From NCBI RefSeq assembly GCF_042453785.1, contig NC_091670.1, positions 40,187,501 to 40,251,500 of the forward strand: a stretch of 64,000 nt of DNA. Direction: 5' to 3'. The first letter of the stretch is position 1. Every line of letters begins with the position of its first letter. Both the position numbers and the translations under genes were made by a program. Below are positions 23,674 through 34,143 of the stretch, piece after piece. The DNA comes from Malus domestica (taxonomy: Eukaryota > Streptophyta > Magnoliopsida > Rosales > Rosaceae). The notes below the pieces were generated by a model. The model was not told where the DNA came from, searched no databases, and saw only the letters and a program-made list of their open reading frames with translations.

Positions 23674-24526
23674 CTGCAAGGGAGAGATAATATATGAAGT
23701 AACATATGCATGGGTTCGACTGAAATTGCTCGACAGGTCAACTAACAATGTATCGAACTGTAAAACAAACTGATGGTTCTAATAACTTAAGCTATCAGTG
23801 TGTGTTTCCTCCTCGTTCCAGTTAACGCCAAATTTGAAATTTGGAAATGAAAAATGTTCCTGCGATTCGAGTAGAACGTTGATGACATACACATCTTATG
23901 AGATTTTTCCTCCTTCCTTCGGCTTTTGAGATTTTGAATTTCAATAATTTGAGGATGAATCTCAAGTCTCAACTCAAGTTCCTAGTTGACATTTGGGTTA
24001 ATCTCCACAGAAAAATCATGTCCTTATCATTAATTTAACAAAATTTACACACTAATTGTAAATTTTCTAAACCCTATTATAAATCTAAACCTGTAATAAC
24101 ATTATAAGTGGATTTCAAGGTTTTGCGCCAATTGGACACATGTGAGATTCTCATGCTAAGTTGTCGGAACTTTATTTGGACTTTGATTTGGCATGAAGAT
24201 TACAAATTGATAAATTACTAGAAGAATCAAACTCTGCACTCACAATTTATTTTGATGTTGCAATCGGGCACGAGTCGGGCACCAATCGCCTGATTGGGCA
24301 GTCCGGCACAGCTGGGCCCACAGATTGCCCAGCATTTTGTCATGGGCTGGAGCTGGGTTTTCCATCTTTTGGGTAATAATGGCCCATTTGCCTGCCTTTT
24401 TGTCATGGGCTGGAAACATTGAAGCCATCCCCCAAAACCCCTCTTGTTCTCTCGAGCTCGAATTTCGTTTAAAACCCCAACACAAATCGCAGAGACGGAG
24501 ACTGAGAAACGAAATGAAGAAAAAAG
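23674..24526. other. gene-free stretch
   Basis: No gene recognised. The region 24240-24520 shows GGGCTGG / CCAGCCC words on both strands but no domain. Confidence 0.35.
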
Positions 24527-24537
24527 CGTTTGATGTT

Positions 24538-25510
24538 TTTTTTTGTTTTTTGTTTTTTTTTTGGAAAGAGGAATGACATTCCAAGGCAGAAGCCAAAAGG
24601 TACAGGAGAGCCTACAAGAGGCTAACACCAAACAAGCACAAAGAGAATGAAAGCGATGAAAGGGGATACAAACTAGAAGACGCTACAACCAAATTGAGCA
24701 TCACCCCAAACACTACCACACCAAATCAATGCGGACAAGGAAGGCCATCCTTGTTCAAAACATGCACCAACGAAGATGGGGGTCTGTCAACCCAAACCCG
24801 ATCACACATCTCCGGAAAACCAACCGACGCAAGAAAATCCGCCGCAGAATTGGCTGATCTTGGAACCCAAGACCAGCGACAAATCTGGAAAGCTTCACTC
24901 AACTGCTTGACTCTTGGCAAGATAAGGAAAGCCTCCCAACCTCCCAACTGCCAGAATCAATAGCACCAGAAAGACAAGATATGGATTCACGAGAATCCAA
25001 TTCCAAAATGACCGAGCTACACCCCAAAGAGGTGCCCAATTCACAGCCACGCAATAACGCAAAAGCTTTTGCCGCATCAACATTAAGGGACATAATAGCA
25101 TACCTCGCAGCCGCCACAAAACTCCCTCCCTCTACACGCATGACCATCCCAACAAAGCCCAGTTTAGACACCTTAGACCAGCTAGCATCAACATTAATTT
25201 TTTAAAAAAAAAAGGAGATGTTGGAGGGATCCACCGAGGAACCAAATCCTACCGAGCAGAAACCACCGAACCCCCTGTCATCGTGAAACCCCCCGCATTC
25301 CAGTAAGACCCAACGGCAGAAGACAACCCCAACAGCACCGAAATAAGATTAATGGGAACCTGATTGAAAACAAAATTACAACGAGCAAAAAGAAAAGAAA
25401 TAACCCCTCGCCGCCCCAAGCAAATAAACGAAATCTGAATTCTCTTACCAATGAGAAAATTTTGAATCCAACTGCTTAAATCAGAGTGTGTCGCTTATAT
25501 TGTGTTGATT
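24538..25510 (-). mobile_element. 5'-truncated LINE with RNase H-like tail
   Basis: On the minus strand the tail is an A-rich run (the T-rich block 24538-24561) and the insertion is bounded by CGTTTGATGTT on both sides (24527-24537, 25511-25521), an 11-bp duplication typical of LINEs. The minus-strand frames near 24726-25171 carry an RVT_3/RNase H-like domain: SKLGFVGMVMR, AAKAFALLRGCELG, WSWVPRSANSAADFLAS, NKDGLPC. The frame breaks near 24900. No reverse transcriptase motif is present, so only the 3' end of a LINE remains. Confidence 0.75.
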
Positions 25511-25803
25511 CGTTTGATGTTACAATCGTTGTTGCAAATCAAGAGGCCACAAAACACCCACTTTTTTTTACCTTTTTTTTCTTTTTTTAAGTGCGACCTT
25601 TTCTTCTCTTTTTATTTACAGTTATTTACTTCATGGTGAAGAACATGAATAAAGGTGAAAAGGAGTCCAAATAATTATTAAAAAAAGAAAAGAAATAAAC
25701 CCTCGCCGCCCCAAGAAAATAAACGAAATTTGAATTCTCTTACCAATGAGAAAATTTTAAATCCAACTGCTTAAATCAGAGCGTCTCGCTTATATTGTGT
25801 CGA
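25385..25803. repeat. about 120-bp direct repeat, two copies
   Basis: 25385-25507 and about 25680-25803 share the run from AAAGAAAAGAAATAA through CTTATATTGTGT with only scattered differences. The first copy abuts the 5' junction of the LINE at 25510. The second copy stands alone 170 bp away. Either one LINE fragment was duplicated or two separately truncated copies landed together. Confidence 0.7.
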
Positions 25804-25895
25804 TATCAATATGTTTAGGTAACAAAGAATCGATATGATGTTGGGATAGTCTAATTCGAATTGGTCAAGTCCTGATCCTTATGGTTGATAGTTGA

Positions 25896-26312
25896 TTTTT
25901 TTTTTTTTTTTTTTTTGAGAAACTGGAAATCATATAACCAGGGCGAAACAAAGAAACCCGATGTATGGCAAACAGAGGTGCATAGACGTGGGGGTAGGGG
26001 ACAAACGACATTGCCACTGTTGGCAAAGGTGTTACCCAACCCACACACAAAACTATCTAAGTCAGGGTACAAGGTAATCCGTCTTTGTTTAGAATTCTTA
26101 CAAACGAAAATGGGGGCCAATTGATCCAGACATAATTGCGCATCTCCGAAACCTGGTGTGACTCAACAAAATCCGCCGCTTCATTCCCCGATCTTGGAAC
26201 CCAAGACCAGCTGCAAGTTTGAAGTGAGGCACCGATATCCAACGCCCGAGACAGCACATGGAAGGCCTCCCAAAAAGCGTTGTCAATAGAATCCCTCAAC
26301 CAAGCGTTGTCA
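25896..26312 (-). mobile_element. second 5'-truncated LINE, RNase H tail
   Basis: A 22-base T run (25896-25917) is the A-tail on the minus strand. The following minus-strand frame (26057 to about 26310) reads SWSWVPRSGNEAADFVES and ILNKDGLPC, the same family signature as the LINE at 24538-25510. ATAGTTGA occurs on both sides (25888-25895, 26313-26320), a short but plausible target duplication. Confidence 0.65.
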
Positions 26313-26447
26313 ATAGTTGAATCTATTTTGACATTTACTTTTACCATTCAGTAAAGTCAATCGTAATTCAATCTATCTATGAACATTATTGATACCACAA
26401 AATCAACAAGTTATGAGAGAACCGGCAAGTCCTTTAATTACATTGAT

Positions 26448-26486
<39 letters not shown>

Positions 26487-26700
26487 AGGTATATGGATAG
26501 TTATCCTAATGTTAATGCACACAAATATTTTTCACAATATGTATAGGAGGAACATTAGAAAATGAGTAGATAGAATCAAATATTTGCATGTTTATTTCAT
26601 TTCTCAAGTTTCATCCTCAATCAAACACTACCATATTCTCACATCAGTACATTGATTTCTATCACTAAATTTACTACTGCATACCAAGAAAAAAAAAAAT
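26313..26700. other. gene-free stretch with a long poly-T run
   Basis: A T homopolymer of about 35 bases lies near 26450-26485. No gene seen. Confidence 0.45.
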
Positions 26701-26701
26701 T

Positions 26702-26935
26702 AAGGTGACCATCTTGTATTCCTTGGCACCAAAGCTACCACCAGCTATCATCTTCAACTCATCCCACAGCAAGTCCTTTATCTCTATACGCAAGCTATTT
26801 TATTTTTACATGATTTCTCTGTTGATTGTATCGAAGATTAAGAGGTTGCGCATAGAGATAACGGACTTGTTGGAGGATGAGTTGAATACAGTAACAGTCG
26901 GGTGGTGACTTTGGTGCCAAGATATAAAAAATGGC
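26702..26935. repeat. inverted pair of PPO KFDV-domain fragments (hairpin-capable)
   Basis: The minus strand of 26702-26795 and the plus strand of about 26843-26935 read alike: TTGCG(T/C)ATAGAGATAA, GGACTTG, GGATGAGTTGAA, then a CTTTGGTGCCAAG block. Both correspond to the ITDLLEDL...VTLVP part of the PPO C-terminal KFDV domain (compare 42688-42755). Arms of about 85-90 nt surround a loop of roughly 45 nt, so RNA from either strand could fold into a long imperfect hairpin. The arm at 26718-26738 is complementary to 33929-33949 of the KFDV-only gene with one mismatch in 21. The short open frame at 26705-26908 is not a plausible protein. Confidence 0.7.
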
Positions 26936-27010
26936 GGCCCCGGTTTTGTTTGTGCATAGCTTGCATGTGCTTAACAAAATATATGAGATGGAAGTGGTAA
27001 CATGAGTTCA

Positions 27011-27090
27011 AGGACAAGGGACTTGTTGGACTTGGAAGCTGAAGGTGATGAAAGTAGCACTCCGGTGATCAATTTGGTGCCGATTGTGGA
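27011..27090 (+). pseudogene. KFDV-domain scrap of PPO
   Basis: The frame reads RDLLDLEAEGDE...VINLVPIV, against TDLLQDLEAEDD...VVTLVPRY in the intact PPO at 42688-42755. TTGGAAGCTGAAG is identical. No flanking PPO sequence remains. With the inverted pair just upstream, this makes three KFDV pieces within 400 bp. Confidence 0.55.
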
Positions 27091-27610
27091 TGCCATAAAT
27101 TCAGGCAGGTTCATTCGATCGACGGGAACGATGAACTCAAACCATAATACTGCATTGGATCGTCTCCAATTCCTGACAAAAAATGCTCAGATTAACTAAT
27201 TACAGAAACAAAAGAAGTGCATAAGGAGAAAACGAGAGTGCGGAAATTTCCCCCTATGCACTCCGCTCTTTGTTTCTAGCATTTGAGGTGAATAAACGGA
27301 ACAAAAATCAAATGAAAAACTTACTTGAAGTTGAAGTGGTAAAGTTGCTGAGCTGATTTCTGCTGCAATGGTAATAGAGAGATGATGTATTTATAGGTGT
27401 TGATGCAATATAATCAAAAGGTTGGAGTACTGGAATTTAGTACTCACTGGTACTTGTACATCTAAGATGTAGTACAGATTGGTTAGCAGTGCAAATGTAG
27501 TACGACTGAGAAGATAACAGAATAAGGCAACAAATGAAATCGCGTTTGCATCGAGATCCAACAACAGATTACTGTTAAGAAAAAAAGTTGGGCTATCATA
27601 GTGAACTTTG

Positions 27611-28035
27611 TGTTGAACTAGTGGCAGTGGTCAAAAATCTTTCGGTATATAAAATAAAAAATGAAGGACATAATGATGTGGGAACATCATTATGAGGAGA
27701 CAAATTATTATGTTTGTTGAAAAGAAAAATGAAGATCATGATGATGCTTGTAGATGAATGATTATTCATTTAGTTTGGATTTTTTATTGGATGCTTTATG
27801 ATGGATGAATGTGTGCAGCCGAGTGTGAGAGAGGGAGAGTACAACATTTCTGTTTTAGTAGCCCATCTTTGAGAGAGAAAAGACAGCCACAGAGAGCAGA
27901 AGAAGAAGAAAGTGCTCATCTCTTTGGTTAGTAATCACCCACCAAGGTAGTTGTTGTTGTAATAGCTTTAAGCTTTGTATAGAGAGGAAATTATTCATTA
28001 TATTTCTCTCTATTTGTTTCTTTGGTGTGTGAGAG
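27611..28035 (+). repeat. solo copia LTR, left part (interrupted)
   Basis: This begins TGTTGAACTAGTGG after CTTTG (27606-27610). It is the opposite-strand relative of the LTRs at 46914-47611 and 51832-52523: shared blocks include GAGAGGAAATTATTCA and TTTGTTTCTTTGGTG. It is cut at GAGAG (28031-28035) by the 4.5-kb element and resumes at 32531. No internal copia sequence lies next to it, so it is a solo LTR. Confidence 0.85.
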
Positions 28036-29302
28036 TGTTTGGACCCAAATTTACACTATCGGCCCGTGCAGTTAAGGCCGTTAGATGAGTAAAGTTCTAG
28101 ACCATTTGATGATAAAGTGTTTGAGATAATTTTCAATTATTATTAAGAAATAATATTGTGATTTTAAGCATAATATTATCTCTTAATATATATTAGAATA
28201 TCTAAGCCTAATATTGGCTATATCCGGTTGGTTGTTTGAAGATAAGTGATGAGGCAAATCATATTTCCAACTTAGAAGTACAGTTCGAATGGGGTTTGGA
28301 TGTTTGGTATGACTTACATGGGAATACAACTACGAATGGATTAGATTGCATTTTAAGTTAATGCATGTATTGGATAAAGGTGAAATGGTGCAGCAGTGGC
28401 CAATGATTTACAAATGGCAGAGAAGAATCAATCCATCAGGATCAGGATCATGTATTGGATAAAGGTGATTTGATGGTGATCAGGGTCAGGGTCAGTTTGT
28501 GATAATGGCTGCAATTGACATGCAAATGGATAAGACAAACATGAAAAAAGGAAGATTTATATGGTCTCCACGTGGAAGTTTACTGCGAACATAAGAAGAT
28601 TACTTGACACGGTAGTTTTAAAGGCATGCATTTTAGGAATGTGTGGAAAAAGGTTAGTCCATTGATTCGGCTAGCATTAAGGCATCATGTATTATTCTGC
28701 TAGTCAGATTATATTGAAGTGCGTCAAATCAGAATTCACCCACTATAAATACAAAGTCGCATGCAACATTGAGACCATCTTCAACACAACACACAAACTA
28801 TCCTGTGCAAACCCTCGCTCTACGAGAAACCTCTCAAATATCTTGAGATTTTTTATTTTCTTTTTCGCCAACACATCTTCAGTTTGGATAAACAACACTG
28901 TGAAGGCAACCGGTGAACATCTTCAGTTTGGATAAACAACACTGTTGCCGTAGAATCAGCCGACCTTGGAGCACTTTCAGTTTGGATAAACAGCACTGCG
29001 TCGAGGCGGACTGGTTATCTATCCAAGTCTCGGTTGAGAAGGATTTTCGAATCCTTATTGGCAGAGGTCATCTCATTAGCCTTATCAACGAGGTAAGGTG
29101 TTACAAGTTACTACATTCGGCACATTGAAAGCTGAATTTGATATTGAACTTCGCAGAACTAGCAGCATTGTCTTCATGCTTTAGAACTCGAAGGCCGAGA
29201 TGTGTTCCTTCCTCGGTCGCAGTCGCAAGATCAAGAAGTCATTAGCGCACCTAACGCAACATCAACAAATTTTACTCCTCGACCGATGAGTTGGCACGCC
29301 CG
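28036..29302 (+). repeat. 5' LTR of the LARD-like element, end truncated
   Basis: This parallels 31160-32445 and has a TATA element (TATAAAT, 28744-28750). Three near-identical 23-bp units TTCAGTTTGGATAAACAACA begin at 28878, 28922 and 28976. Its match to the 3' LTR ends at GAGTTGGCACGCCCG (29288-29302). The last 80 bp of the 3' LTR (32446-32525) are absent here, so the normal LTR/primer-site border has been lost. Confidence 0.78.
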
Positions 29303-29424
29303 GTGGGATCCAGTGCTAAAACTACGAAGTTCACATGATAGATCAAGATTTCAACCAGGTTCCGTTGGAGATTTGGCGCTAAGTAAAGCATTGCTACAAG
29401 AAGAAAGCAAAACTCCTTGAGAAG

Positions 29425-30019
29425 TTGTCTAGAATATGGGGGCAATTTTCCGCTCCAGCAATAATCAAAATTCGGCCTAGGAAAATTGTCAAGACGGCCG
29501 AAGAAGAACCTAGGCCATTTGTTTGTTCGGTCGAGACTGAAAGTGTGGTAGGCCTAAAAGGAAAAGTTCAAGTTTCTGAGCCAGAAATTGACTCAGAAAA
29601 TGATTCGTCAGAGGAGTGTTCCAATGACGAACAAGACCGATACACGGCCTCAAACCATAAAATCACATCGATTGATATGGTAATTGAAGACATAGGCCTA
29701 GCCGAAAAAAATCACGCCAATTGATATGATTATTGGTGATAAAGCCGATATGGAGAAATCTTGTTCGGCTAAGATGTTCAAGTTAAAAGACGAAATTGGA
29801 AAAATTATTATGCCTGGGGGGCATAATAATTGTTCAACACATTCGGCGGCCGATGATAAAAAATCTTTCGTCAAGCCGAACATATTTGCAGATGATCTTT
29901 TATTCGGCTTTGGAAAATCTCAAAGTGAAAACTTTGATGTAAAAAGATCCCGGCTTAGAATAAAGCATCGTTGGCCTCCTCCTGATTACGATTTAACCGT
30001 TTTCAATTTCTTTATCTAA
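29425..30019 (+). pseudogene. acidic protein frame of the LARD-like element, frame-broken
   Basis: Two abutting frames (29425-29724 and 29726-30019) together give about 195 residues. The first is acidic (SEPEIDSENDSSEECSNDEQD). Around the joint the motif KITSIDMVIED recurs as KITPIDMIIGD in the other frame, and the shift falls in a run of A (GCCGAAAAAAATC), suggesting a one-base slip. No known domain was recognised; a degenerate gag-like role is only a guess. Confidence 0.4.
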
Positions 30020-30299
30020 AAAAAAAAGAAGAATAAATTATTTTCTTAACCATTCGGCCTTTCAAGCCGATGCATAAGAAAATAAGGGGGGCAACATTTG
30101 GGGCGGCAACCCAAAAAATGGTGTGCTCGGCTTAGAAAGTTTTTTTTTTAATACATTAGCCAAGCCGAGGAAGGATGTGTGCAGAAGGCCACCCGTTGTG
30201 GGAGCTCTTTTTGAGTCGAGTACCAGGCCAAATTCACACTCGGTGGAGGTATTTAAGGATCAAAGAGAATTGAGAGTTTGACAGCTGAGTTCATCAAAT

Positions 30300-30338
<39 letters not shown>

Positions 30339-31159
30339 ATCACCTCAGTATCTTCCATCAAGAGTAAATGACTAGGATGGGCCAATTTTTGCCGAGACCA
30401 TTCAATGCATGCATGCAGTGTTTTGGGGGTACTTCCTGTTCAATAATCTCGGCAGAGAAATTTTGGTGGTGTGTTCGTCGAGCTCAACAATATTTTCGGT
30501 CTGTACATCTCGACCGAGAAAATTAGGGAAGCTAATCAACGACCACCACGTTTATTCGGAAAATAACAAGTGAGAATGAGTATAGGAGCTGCTTGGTAAT
30601 ATTTGATAGTCAGTGCAGAAGAGAAATAAAAAGGAGGAATCTAGAAAAAATAAGGGTGCAAACTGTATGCTCGACAATCCAAACTTTAGTCTTGCCAAGA
30701 CTACATATTATACATATAGAGTTTTGATGTTGGACATAAATCATGCAACATTTGCCGAGTGGCCGAATACAATTCTTTGTCTAAATAAAAGAAATTTGGT
30801 GAGCTCGACGAGAAGCGTTGCAGGGCGTTTTGTTGGCCGAAGTTGGTTTGTCACGATTTGGGCCTGGCTTAGCAGTATCACAGTCATGATTGATGACAAT
30901 GGGTTTAATATATATATTTATATATAGGCAGGCCGAGCTGCCAAGACAAATGCTTCTCGACCTCGGTCCACTTTACCCTCGACCCTAAATTTTTTTTTTG
31001 TGGCAGCCGAGAAGGACCACTGCGTTGGCAGAACATACATGTTATTGTCATGGAACAAAGTTTCTTTTTCGGCAATACGACGAGATCTTACTGACTCCAA
31101 ACAATTAATTTCCTTAACCATTCGGCTCACGAGCCGAAGCTCAAGAAAACTGGGGGCAA

Positions 31160-32525
31160 TGTTTGGACCCAAATTTACACTATCGGCCCCTGCAATCAAG
31201 GTCGTTAGATAAGTAAAGTTCTAGACCATTGGATGATAAAGTGGTTGAGATAATTTTCAATTATTATTAAGAAATAATATTGTGATTTTAAGCATAATAT
31301 TATCTCTTAATATATATTAGATTATCTAAGCCTAATATTGGCTGTATCCGGCTGATTGTTTGAAGATAAGTGATGAGGCAAATCATATTTCCAACTTAGA
31401 AGTACAGTTCGAATGGGTTTGGGATGTTTGGTATGACTTACGCGGGAATACAACTACGAATGGATTAGATTGCATTTTAAGTTAATGCATGTATTTGATA
31501 AAGGTGAAATGGTGCAGCAGAGGCCAACGATTTACAAATGGTAGAGAAGAATCAATCAATCCATCAGGATTAGGATCATGTATTGGATAAAGGTGATTTG
31601 ATGGTGATCAGGGTCAGGGTCAGTTTGTGATAATGGCTGCAATTGATTCGCAAATGGATAGGACAAACATGAAAAAAGGGAGATTTCTATGGTCTCCACG
31701 TGGAAGTTTACTGCGTACATAAGAAGATTACTTGACACGGTAGTTTTAAAGGCATGCATTTTAGGAACGTGAGTAAAAAGGTTAGTCCATTGATTCGGCT
31801 AGCATTAGGGCATCAAGTATTATTTTGCTAGTCAGATTCTATTGAAGTGCGTCGAATCAGAATTCACCCACTATAAATATAGAGTCGCATGCAACATTGA
31901 GACCATCTCCAACACAACACAAAAACTGCCCTGTGCAAACCCTTGCTCTACGGGAAACCTTTCAAACATCTTGAGATTTTTTAATTTCTTTTTCGCCAAC
32001 ACATCTTCAGTTTGGATAAACAACATTGTGAAGGCAACCGACGAACATCTTTAGTTTGGATAAACAGTATTGTTGCCGTAGAATCAGCCTACCGCGGAGC
32101 ACCTTCAGTTTGGACAAACAGCACTACGTCGAGGCGGACTGGTTATCTATCCAAGTCTCGGTCGAGAAGGATTTTTGAATCCTTTTTGGCAGAGGTCATC
32201 TCATTAGCCTTCTCGGCGATTTGAGGTGAGGTGTTACAAGTTACTACATTCGATACATTGAAAGCCGAATTTGATATTGAACTTCGCAGAACTAGCAGCC
32301 TTGTCTTCAGACTCTAGAACCCGAAGGCTGAGACTTGTTCCTTCCTCGGCCGCAGTCGCAAGATCAAGAAGTCAGCAGTGCACCCAACGCAACATCAACA
32401 AATTTTACTCCTCGACCGAGCTCGGCTGACGAGTTGGCACGCCCGCATACAACCGAAGGACGTAGTTAGCTTACTAATTACTCGGCCTGCGCGCCACGTA
32501 GGCTTGATAGTTTTTAGGGTCAACA
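31160..32525 (+). repeat. 3' LTR of the LARD-like element
   Basis: It starts TGTTTGGACCC right after a purine-rich ACTGGGGGCAA and ends GGGTCAACA. The TATA box and three tandem 23-bp units are repeated from the 5' LTR with scattered base changes. It contains the complete LTR end missing from the 5' copy. Confidence 0.85.
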
Positions 32526-32530
32526 GAGAG

Positions 32531-32776
32531 CTATTGGTTGTATTGGGTTTTGGGTTGTGAACTTGCCAACACTTTGTAAACTCCCATTTGGTTGATAGTG
32601 AATTATTGGGTGAGCTCCTACTGCTCCGAGGACGTACTCCATTTACACTAACTGTTGAAGAACCTCGTTAAAATCTTGGTGTCCTTTAATATTTTGTTCT
32701 TGCATTCAATTTGATATATTTCCTGTGGATTAGCTTGAGTTGGTTCCATAAGGTTTGGTGCTATCCTAGCACAACA
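32531..32776 (+). repeat. solo copia LTR, right part
   Basis: This continues the LTR broken at 28035 and ends TAGCACAACA. CTTTG follows (32777-32781), matching 27606-27610. Joined length is 671 bp, close to the 692-698 bp of the related copia LTRs further right. Confidence 0.85.
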
Positions 32777-32781
32777 CTTTG

Positions 32782-33163
32782 GTGGAACATAACATGTTAA
32801 GCATAGTCGTTTGTGTAACGTTACTTGTCCAACGAAGATAAAGATGACAACGAGAATCAATGCATCATGATCCAACCAATTGGGCTCGTGTAGGACTCGA
32901 ATTCAAAAAATTATCGTTATGTACGTCATAAGTGAACAAATTAACATGACATGAGCGTCATATTAAAAAAAATAATAAATGAATTTTTTAAGTCATGTGA
33001 AGTGGGTGTGATTTTGACAAAAGTAGGCACTGATAACAAAAAGTCTCGTCCTTATCCAGACTAATGGCTACATAGAACGTGTGGCTGTAAATGTGATTAG
33101 ACACTGCAAATGACATAAATTGTTCATACATGCATAGCTCTTGACAAAAAGGAAACAAAAACC
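32782..33163. other. upstream flank of the KFDV-only gene
   Basis: No other gene seen. No strong TATA box could be picked; ACATAAATT near 33114 is a weak candidate. Confidence 0.35.
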
Positions 33164-34000
33164 ATGGCTTCTTCTCTTCCATTATCATCCAACACCAAGA
33201 TTGCCACTTACGCTATCGCCCCTTCACTCCCTCAAATCTTCCCAAACAAATCCCAGATCTCCTTAGTCAGAAATCTTAGAGGTTCATGTAAAGCAACAAC
33301 AATCAACAGTGACCAAAACCCTAATCATGATCCGCAAACTTGTCTGGTAAAATTGGATAGGAGAAATCTCCTCCTTGGTCTAGGAGGACTTGCCTTGGCT
33401 ACTCATAACATAACAAGGCCAGCAAACGCGGCAGAGACGTCAAAGAAGGTAGTGAATTGTCTTGAGAACATAACGTCAAACATTTGCCTCAACATTTTTC
33501 ATGTTTCTCTAACCCATGTTAAATTGCGTATTTAATTTGTTGAATCATGTGTGATTAAAATTTAGCAATTATATTCTGTATCTTTTCAATAGGTAGTTTT
33601 GGTGGAGAGTAGTGATTTGCCAATAGCTTTGGACTCTGTGGTGAGCGTGATCGTGCCGCGGCCGAGGAGGTCGAGGAGCAAGAAGGACAAGGAGGAGGAA
33701 GAGGAGGTGTTGGCGATTGAAGGGATTGAGTTTGTGGCAGACAAGGTGCTCAAGTTCGACGTGCATGTGAACGATGATGAGGACTCGCTGTGTCGACCTG
33801 ACAAGTCTGAGTTTGCAGGGAGCTTGGTGTTTTTGCCACAGTCCAAGAAAAAGGTTAAAACCAGCCTGCATCTTGGGATTTCGGCCTTGTTGGAGGACTT
33901 GGGAGTTGACGATGATGGCAGTATTAAGGTAACTTTGGTGCCAAGGAATGTCCAGCGACCCGTCACCATTGGTCGGATCAAGATCGACTATTTTGCCTAG
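33164..34000 (+). CDS. plastid-targeted stand-alone PPO KFDV-domain protein (no catalytic core)
   Basis: Exon 33164-33448 and exon 33593-34000 are joined by a 144-bp GT-AG intron in frame, giving 230 residues. Residues 1-60 are Ser/Asn-rich like a chloroplast transit peptide. LDRRNLLLGLGGLALA (RR at 66-67) and ANA before residue 90 form a twin-arginine thylakoid signal as in PPO. From about residue 96 the protein matches the PPO inter-domain linker (LPIALDSVVSV), a charged KKDKEEEEEV stretch, then the KFDV domain (KFDV at 149-152, SEFAGSLV, LLEDLG, VTLVPRN, RPVTIGRIKI) to a normal end. The copper-binding tyrosinase and DWL domains are absent. In PPO the KFDV domain covers the active site of the latent enzyme (known); a role in trans is speculation. 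It could be a decaying gene, but the frame is intact. Confidence 0.72.
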
Positions 34001-34143
34001 ATAATTAGAAAAGAAGCTTGCTTAATTTCATGTAACATAACATTGTGTAAGATGATCAAGATTCAAAAGACAACGGTATACCTATAAATCAATCATCAGA
34101 TTCAGAATTTCAGACCAAGTAACCATGCCGGCTGCCGACTAAA

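Larger units (their letters stand above)
28036..32525 (+). mobile_element. non-autonomous large LTR element (LARD-like)
   Basis: It has TG...CA ends and a perfect GAGAG duplication (28031-28035, 32526-32530). It carries two long LTR copies around 1.85 kb of interior. No protease, integrase, RT or RNase H motif was found on either strand, so it must depend on enzymes from elsewhere. It lies inside a solo copia LTR. A further copy of the LTR runs off the right edge of the window at 63609-64000. Confidence 0.87.
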
